Shown: one piece after another, positions 3,757 to 7,731 of the stretch | How the letters are laid out: each line of letters starts with the position of its first letter | Position numbering within the stretch: position 1 is the first letter of the stretch | Assembly (NCBI RefSeq): GCF_946478925.1 | Contig: NZ_CAMLDP010000081.1 | Coordinates: 1 to 7,731, forward strand | From: an uncultured Nitrososphaera sp. | GTDB taxonomy: Archaea; Thermoproteota; Nitrososphaeria; Nitrososphaerales; Nitrososphaeraceae | DNA: 7,731 nt | Direction: 5' to 3' | Made by a program: the position numbers and the translations under genes | Notes under the pieces: generated by a model | What the model was told of the DNA's origin: nothing | What the model saw: the letters and a program-made list of their open reading frames with translations, nothing else | Databases searched by the model: none

Positions 3757-5454
3757 ATGGCATATGCAAAGGTAGGAAAGGTTGTGCCACTGGCTCTTCT
3801 GGCAATGCTCGCAGGTTCGATAGCCACCGTCGCAGGACCGGCTATCACGACCAAGGCATTTGCCCACACGGACAAGCCGGTGGATTTCGTTACTAACATA
3901 GAATACATCCGCGGCCATCTTGAAAAGGCCGTAGAGAACAAGAACGCAGGCAACAACACGCTGGCAGTGGCCCACGCCGGCCACCCGGTGGCAGAAGTCT
4001 ACACGCTCATCAGGGCGGACATACAGGCAGACGATGCGGCGCTCAACACCAAGCTCGAAGGAGACCTGAACGCGCTGTATGGACAGATACAGAACATGAC
4101 TGCGGCTGACGTGCAGGCCAAGGTTGCAGGCATCAACACCAGCCTGGACAGCGCAGTCACCAAGGTGATCGGAAACGACAGCAACAACAACAGCACCACT
4201 CTGTGGGCGCAGGTCGCAATGACCCTGCTTAACACGTCTGTCGAGGAATACAAGGAGGGCGTGGCAAACGGCACCGTCGCGCAGATGGTAGAGTACCAGG
4301 ATGCAAACGCCTTCATGCACAGGGCGGAGGTCATCTTTGGCAACTTTAAATCCAGTATGCCGGCGCACGAGGCGGAGGAAGCCGCGGAATTGTTCACCCA
4401 GCTGCATTCGCTTACCGACGCCAAAGCGGACGCCGAGCAGATAGAGACCGTCATAGGCGGCATCAACCACGAGATAACCGAGGGGTTCAATCTTGGCGGC
4501 ACTGTCGAAGATTCCGAAGCAGTCGCCTTTGCAAGCAACGTCGAGATGATAAGGGGCCACATGTCGCAGGCGATAAAGAACGTCCAGAACAACAACTATG
4601 ATCTTGCGCAGGCGCACGCAGGCCACCCCATAGCAGAGCATTATGCGCTGCTAAAGGCAGAGATATCCGAGCACGACCAGGCTCTTGACAGCAACCTAGA
4701 GTCTGCATTGAAAGACCTGGCGGCAAACATCAAGAACATGTCAGCAGGACAGGCGATGGTGCAGGTGGCCAAGGTGTCAAGGCTTCTCAACCAGGCGATT
4801 TCAGATGTAGTCACTGCAGATACATGGAAAGACTACAAGTTCAGGGCGGCAGTCGCAAACTCGCTCCTGTCCACAATGCAGGACGAGTATTCCGAGGCCA
4901 TTCAGGACGGCAAGATCGCGCAGATGGTAGAGTACCAGGACGCCGAGGCGTTTACGGCCAGGGCAAACGTGCTTTTCAGGACATTCCAGGCTCAGCTGCC
5001 GGCGCAAGAGGCGCAGGAGACAGCTGAGGCCCTTGCCAACCTGAAGGCCAGCATGAAGGCAGGACAAGAGCCGGCGGCGATAAACACCATTGCGCAGGGA
5101 GCCATCCAGGAGATCCAGAAAGGCGCAGGTATCCAGACGCCAGCGAAAGAGCTTACCTCTGCAGACTACATCGCCAAGATAAGGACGCTCCTTGGCCAGC
5201 TCAAGGAACAATATGCGGCGAGCAACTATTCCGCAGCAGAAAGCCTTGCAGTAGAGGCGTACCTGGACAACTTTGAGCACGTCGAGGGCCCGCTCGTCAG
5301 CGCAGGCCAGAAGGACCTCATGGCGAACATCGAGCAGCTGATGAGGATTCAGTTGAGGAACATGATAGGCGAAAAGGTGCCAGCCGACCAGATAAACACC
5401 CATATCGCTACCATACTCGACAAGCTCGACCAAGCAGAAAAGGCACTCGCATAG
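3757..5454 (+). CDS. Secreted helical repeat protein with FTR1-like extracytoplasmic units
   Basis: A 565-residue exported protein. Residues 1-36 form a signal peptide (basic N-terminus, hydrophobic 10-28, cleavage motif AFA|HT). The mature part is almost all helix and carries two long repeats, residues about 44-245 and 259-457. Each has IRGH near its start, then AxAHAGHPxAExY (73-82, 287-296) and a late motif AQMVEYQDAxAF (175-185, 388-399). A third, shorter unit (about 469-563) aligns without gaps to the repeat start, but the His are replaced and it reads AYLDNFEHVEGPL then a LDQAEKAL end. That pattern is familiar from the extracytoplasmic domain of bacterial FTR1-type iron permeases. No C-terminal anchor is seen, so it is probably free or peripherally bound. 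A role in metal binding or delivery is inferred from His/Glu/Asp conservation. No permease is present in the window. Confidence 0.7.
   Translation: MAYAKVGKVVPLALLAMLAGSIATVAGPAITTKAFAHTDKPVDFVTNIEYIRGHLEKAVENKNAGNNTLAVAHAGHPVAEVYTLIRADIQADDAALNTKLEGDLNALYGQIQNMTAADVQAKVAGINTSLDSAVTKVIGNDSNNNSTTLWAQVAMTLLNTSVEEYKEGVANGTVAQMVEYQDANAFMHRAEVIFGNFKSSMPAHEAEEAAELFTQLHSLTDAKADAEQIETVIGGINHEITEGFNLGGTVEDSEAVAFASNVEMIRGHMSQAIKNVQNNNYDLAQAHAGHPIAEHYALLKAEISEHDQALDSNLESALKDLAANIKNMSAGQAMVQVAKVSRLLNQAISDVVTADTWKDYKFRAAVANSLLSTMQDEYSEAIQDGKIAQMVEYQDAEAFTARANVLFRTFQAQLPAQEAQETAEALANLKASMKAGQEPAAINTIAQGAIQEIQKGAGIQTPAKELTSADYIAKIRTLLGQLKEQYAASNYSAAESLAVEAYLDNFEHVEGPLVSAGQKDLMANIEQLMRIQLRNMIGEKVPADQINTHIATILDKLDQAEKALA
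3886..4491 (+). repeat. Internal protein repeat, copy 1 of the secreted protein
   Basis: Encodes residues about 44-245. It pairs with copy 2 at 4531-5127, offset by 213-214 codons. Shared landmarks are IRGH, AHAGHP and MVEYQDA, and a 25-base stretch is identical in the two copies (4277-4301 and 4916-4940). Elsewhere DNA and protein have diverged, so the duplication is old. Confidence 0.8.
4531..5127 (+). repeat. Internal protein repeat, copy 2 of the secreted protein
   Basis: Encodes residues about 259-457 and matches copy 1 along its whole length. The His of IRGH and of AHAGHP and the Glu of the HPxAE motif are conserved, which argues that they matter for function. Confidence 0.8.
5161..5445 (+). 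repeat. Shorter third unit resembling an FTR1 extracytoplasmic segment
   Basis: Encodes residues about 469-563. It aligns to the first ~95 residues of copies 1 and 2 (IRTLLGQLK against IRGHLEKAV) but carries acidic residues (VEAYLDNFEHVE) where the other copies have His. It lacks the late EYQDA half. Confidence 0.6.
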
Positions 5455-5460
5455 AAAAAA

Positions 5461-5508
5461 AAGAAAAGCCCTGTCCGGTTCCCGGACGGGCCTTCTTTTC
5501 CTTTTTTC
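5461..5508 (+). terminator. Hairpin plus T-run terminator after the secreted-protein gene
   Basis: GCCC and GTCCGG (5468-5478, one bulged T) pair with CCGGAC and GGGC (5482-5491) around a TTC loop. The left flank is A-rich and the right flank T-rich (cttcttttccttttttc), so the stem is symmetrical and could work in both directions. It starts right after the stop codon. This bacterial-looking hairpin is the strongest terminator here and fits a highly expressed gene. Confidence 0.8.
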
Positions 5509-5522
5509 ACACAAAAACGAAT

Positions 5523-5530
5523 GTATTTAT
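5523..5530 (+). promoter_or_regulatory. TATA-like element before the membrane microprotein and helicase
   Basis: gtatttat is the only good TATA candidate between the terminator and the microprotein. With normal spacing transcription would begin near 5553, which favours the second in-frame ATG at 5555 over the one at 5537. The helicase gene shows no separate promoter. Confidence 0.45.
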
Positions 5531-5536
5531 TGACGC

Positions 5537-5725
5537 ATGTCAGATTTGGTAGTGATGGTGGGCGAAGCGATTGCAAATTTCGAACCCTACGTCGGCGTCG
5601 CCATAGGGCTATTTGTAGTCGGTCTATTCGCAGTCATGGTTTATGAAAAATCAAGCGGCAAGTCCAAGCAACAGCAGCGCGCAGCTGCGGATGCCGACGA
5701 CAAGCGTAGCGGCAGTAGTTCTTGA
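5537..5725 (+). CDS. Single-helix membrane microprotein overlapping the helicase gene
   Basis: A 62-residue protein if started at ATG 5537, or 56 residues if started at ATG 5555, which the TATA spacing favours. Residues 18-36 form one transmembrane helix (VGVAIGLFVVGLFAVMVY). A short N-terminal segment precedes it, and a hydrophilic tail rich in Lys, Gln, Ala, Asp and Ser follows (KSSGKSKQQQ...), with positive charges just after the helix suggesting a cytoplasmic tail (inference). Its last 35 bases overlap the start of the Lhr-like helicase in another frame, so the two are probably cotranscribed and translation may be coupled. No family recognised; single-helix proteins of this kind are often subunits or tethers. 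Confidence 0.65.
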   Translation: MSDLVVMVGEAIANFEPYVGVAIGLFVVGLFAVMVYEKSSGKSKQQQRAAADADDKRSGSSS

Positions 5726-7731
5726 CCAGGCAATCCACGACAAGTTTTCCAGAGAAGGCTTCTCAGAGCTAACCGCCATACAGAAAAAGGCGCTCCCCGT
5801 AATCTCTAGAAAGATAAACTGCCTGCTAGTCGCACCCACCGGCTCTGGCAAGACCGAGGCGGCGGTGATGCCCGTGTTTTCAATGCTGTCGCACGCAAAG
5901 GGCGAGCCGGGTACTATAAGGGCCATTTACATCACCCCCTTGCGCGCCCTCAACAACGACGTTCTGCGCAGGATAGTGAAATATGCAGAGTCTGACGGCC
6001 TGCGGGTCGAGATACGGCATGGCGACACCACGGCTGCGGCAAAAAAGAAAATAGTGGACAACCCGCCCGACGTCCTGATAACCACGCCCGAGTCGCTTGC
6101 AGTCGTCCTGACAAGCGACAAGATGCTTGCCGCCCTGCGCGGGCTTGAATACGTCATAGTCGACGAGGTGCACGAGCTCGTACCTTCCGAACGCGGGTCT
6201 CACTTGTCCATATCATTAGAGCGGCTGCAGGCAGTCTCGCAGAGGCAGGTCTCAAGGATAGGGCTTTCCGCAACGGTGGGCAACCTGAAGGAGGCCGCGC
6301 AGTTTGTGTCGGGCGCCGGCAGGAGACACGCAGTGCTGATAGACGGCTCTGCAAGGGGCTACGACATTGAAGTGAAATATGTAAAGGGCTCGCTCAATAA
6401 CGTCGCTCATTTCGTTGTCCAGTACGTCAAGGAGAGCAAGGTGGAAGGCTCGGTCCTTTTGTTCACGAACACCCGCGACGAGGCCGAGTACCTGGGCACG
6501 ATGTTGAAAAACCAGTCGGACGTCAAGGTGGACATACACCACGGCTCGCTGTCAAAAGAGATGCGCGAAGAGACCGAAAACACGCTGCGCGCAGGCGAGG
6601 CAGGGATTGTAGTCTGTACGAGCTCTTTGGAACTTGGCCTTGACATTGGCTCTGTCGACCTCGTCATCCACTACGGCTCGCCAAGGCAGGTGTCAAAACT
6701 GATGCAGAGGATAGGGCGCAGCAGGCACAAGCAGCGCACGTTTGCCAAGGGGCTGATTGTCACGAACAACGCCGACGACGAGATAGAGGCGCTTGCGATA
6801 ATCAACCGCATGAGGCAGGGCTCGATAGAGGAGCAAAAGATGCACGAAGGGGCGCTCGACGCTATGGCGCACCACCTCGTCGGCCTTGCGATGCAGACCC
6901 GCGATCCGGTCAGGGTGGAAGACGCATACGAGCTTGTTACACGGGCGCACCCGTTTAGAAACGTCAGCCTCTTTGACCTGGAGAGCTGCCTCGACATCCT
7001 TGCAGGCCACAACGTGATAAAGTACGACAGGGAGAACCGCGTGTACACGCGCAAGGTCAAGGCGTACAAGTACTACTTTGAAAACCTCTCGATGATACCC
7101 CACGTCCTGAAATTCGAGGTAATAGACACGATTAGCAAGCGCAGGATAGGGACGCTTGACCAGCAGTTTGTCGGGGACTATGGCGAGCGCGGGAACGTGT
7201 TCGTGCTAAAAGGCTCGCAATGGCGCGTGCTTGCAGTGGACGAGGGCAGGATGACAGTCAACGTCGAGCCCTTGCACGGCGCGGCGATAAACATACCGTA
7301 CTGGGTCGGTGAGATGATACCGGTGGACGCAAGGACTGCAGAGGAGGTCGGAAGCATCCGCAACAGGGCGGCAAAAGGAACTGTCAAGTTGTCGACCGGC
7401 CTCATAGATGATACCAAGCAGCTTGGCATAATCCCGGACGCAAAAAACATCGTGGTGGAAAGTTTCACCTCAAGAAACGTGCTCGTGATGCACTCGGCTC
7501 AGGGGTCAAAGGTGAACAACACCCTTGCATCGCTCCTGTCGACTATACTTTCGTCGCAGCTGGGCTACGTAGTCGAGTCGCGCTCTGACGCATACCGGAT
7601 AATGCTCACGTCAAGCGCAAGGATGGCAAAGGGAAGGATTGAGGCGGCATTGAACGACGTCTATGACCTAGAGCCGATCATAATCGCGTCGCTTGCCGGC
7701 ACGCACCAGATAAACTGGAAGGTGTGGATGG
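5691..7731 (+). CDS. lhr: Lhr-like superfamily 2 helicase, 3' end cut by the window
   Basis: The first 680 residues of an ATP-dependent DNA/RNA helicase of the Lhr (large helicase-related) family. Motifs in order: Q-like motif FSELTAIQ (24-31), motif I APTGSGKT (48-55), Ia TPLRALNND (82-90), TTPESL (131-136), motif II DEVH (158-161), motif III SAT (193-195), motif IV VLLFTNTR (255-262), motif V TSSLELGLDIG (310-320) and motif VI QRIGRSRH (339-346). A winged-helix-like part follows (about 385-470) and then the Lhr beta-barrel region with IPYWVGEM (535-542). Lhr-core proteins are usually about 850-900 residues, so roughly a quarter is missing here. Lhr enzymes are linked to DNA repair and, in archaea, to RNA-related roles (aLhr1/aLhr2); which subtype this is cannot be told. 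ATG 5691 gives the natural N-terminus and overlaps the microprotein gene by 35 bases. Confidence 0.9.
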   Translation, partial: MPTTSVAAVVLDQAIHDKFSREGFSELTAIQKKALPVISRKINCLLVAPTGSGKTEAAVMPVFSMLSHAKGEPGTIRAIYITPLRALNNDVLRRIVKYAESDGLRVEIRHGDTTAAAKKKIVDNPPDVLITTPESLAVVLTSDKMLAALRGLEYVIVDEVHELVPSERGSHLSISLERLQAVSQRQVSRIGLSATVGNLKEAAQFVSGAGRRHAVLIDGSARGYDIEVKYVKGSLNNVAHFVVQYVKESKVEGSVLLFTNTRDEAEYLGTMLKNQSDVKVDIHHGSLSKEMREETENTLRAGEAGIVVCTSSLELGLDIGSVDLVIHYGSPRQVSKLMQRIGRSRHKQRTFAKGLIVTNNADDEIEALAIINRMRQGSIEEQKMHEGALDAMAHHLVGLAMQTRDPVRVEDAYELVTRAHPFRNVSLFDLESCLDILAGHNVIKYDRENRVYTRKVKAYKYYFENLSMIPHVLKFEVIDTISKRRIGTLDQQFVGDYGERGNVFVLKGSQWRVLAVDEGRMTVNVEPLHGAAINIPYWVGEMIPVDARTAEEVGSIRNRAAKGTVKLSTGLIDDTKQLGIIPDAKNIVVESFTSRNVLVMHSAQGSKVNNTLASLLSTILSSQLGYVVESRSDAYRIMLTSSARMAKGRIEAALNDVYDLEPIIIASLAGTHQINWKVWM

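Noticed and set aside
3727..4641. Long open frame (304 codons) on the minus strand
   Set aside because: It lies antisense to the secreted repeat protein. It arises from that gene's codon bias, yields a Val/Leu/Cys/His-rich product without domains, and has no promoter or ribosome-binding site.
4277..4940. Two identical 25-base stretches as a mobile or recombination repeat
   Set aside because: They encode the same motif in the two protein repeats of the secreted protein, so they are conserved coding duplicates rather than a separate element.
3757..5454. Secreted protein as an M75 imelysin/EfeO peptidase-like protein
   Set aside because: The His-Pro-x-Ala-Glu motif has different spacing from the HxxE motif of that family, and the repeated architecture does not fit.
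4801..5514. Open frame (237 codons) on the minus strand under the end of the secreted protein
   Set aside because: It is a shadow of the same gene, runs through the hairpin terminator, and has low-complexity Cys/Leu/Arg content typical of antisense reading.

Overview
The window reads as chromosomal DNA of an archaeon, most likely an ammonia-oxidising Nitrososphaera-type thaumarchaeote (inference). The grounds are archaeal TATA boxes about 26 bases upstream of start codons that sit at or near the inferred transcription start (leaderless genes), T-run terminators, very small zinc-finger and zinc-ribbon proteins, an ArsR-like winged-helix regulator without metal-binding cysteines, an LEA14-like membrane-anchored protein and an Lhr-type helicase. 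No rRNA, tRNA or CRISPR array is visible.

Left part (1-2130, all on +): a complete aldo/keto reductase started by GTG; a membrane-anchored LEA14-like protein; a 207-base gap holding a T-run and an unexplained nested inverted repeat; and an 87-residue two-helix membrane protein with the best Shine-Dalgarno sequence of the window. Two tiny genes on the minus strand follow, a C2H2 zinc-finger protein (44 residues) whose stop overlaps the membrane-protein stop, and a CxxC/CxxC zinc-ribbon protein (46 residues).

Middle part (about 2515-3207): a visibly more A+T-rich accessory patch. It holds the 3' remnant of an IS6/IS240-like DDE transposase, a small ORF of unknown function, a 12-base perfect palindrome and short direct repeats. 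It looks like an insertion scar.

Right part (3199-7731, all on +): a winged-helix regulator whose promoter carries two abutting identical palindromes, TTAGGCTTGCCTAA twice, over the inferred transcription start. Next is a 565-residue secreted protein made of two ~200-residue, His-containing repeats plus a shorter third unit resembling the extracytoplasmic domain of FTR1-type iron permeases; it has its own inverted repeat next to its TATA box and a strong hairpin terminator. Then come a single-helix membrane microprotein and, overlapping it by 35 bases, the first 680 residues of an Lhr-like superfamily 2 helicase that runs off the end.

The most interesting hypothesis is that the regulator and the secreted repeat protein form a metal (perhaps iron) handling and sensing locus. 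The regulator's operator resembles the half-sites of DtxR/IdeR-type boxes, and the secreted protein repeats a His/Glu-rich motif. This is inference from sequence patterns only.
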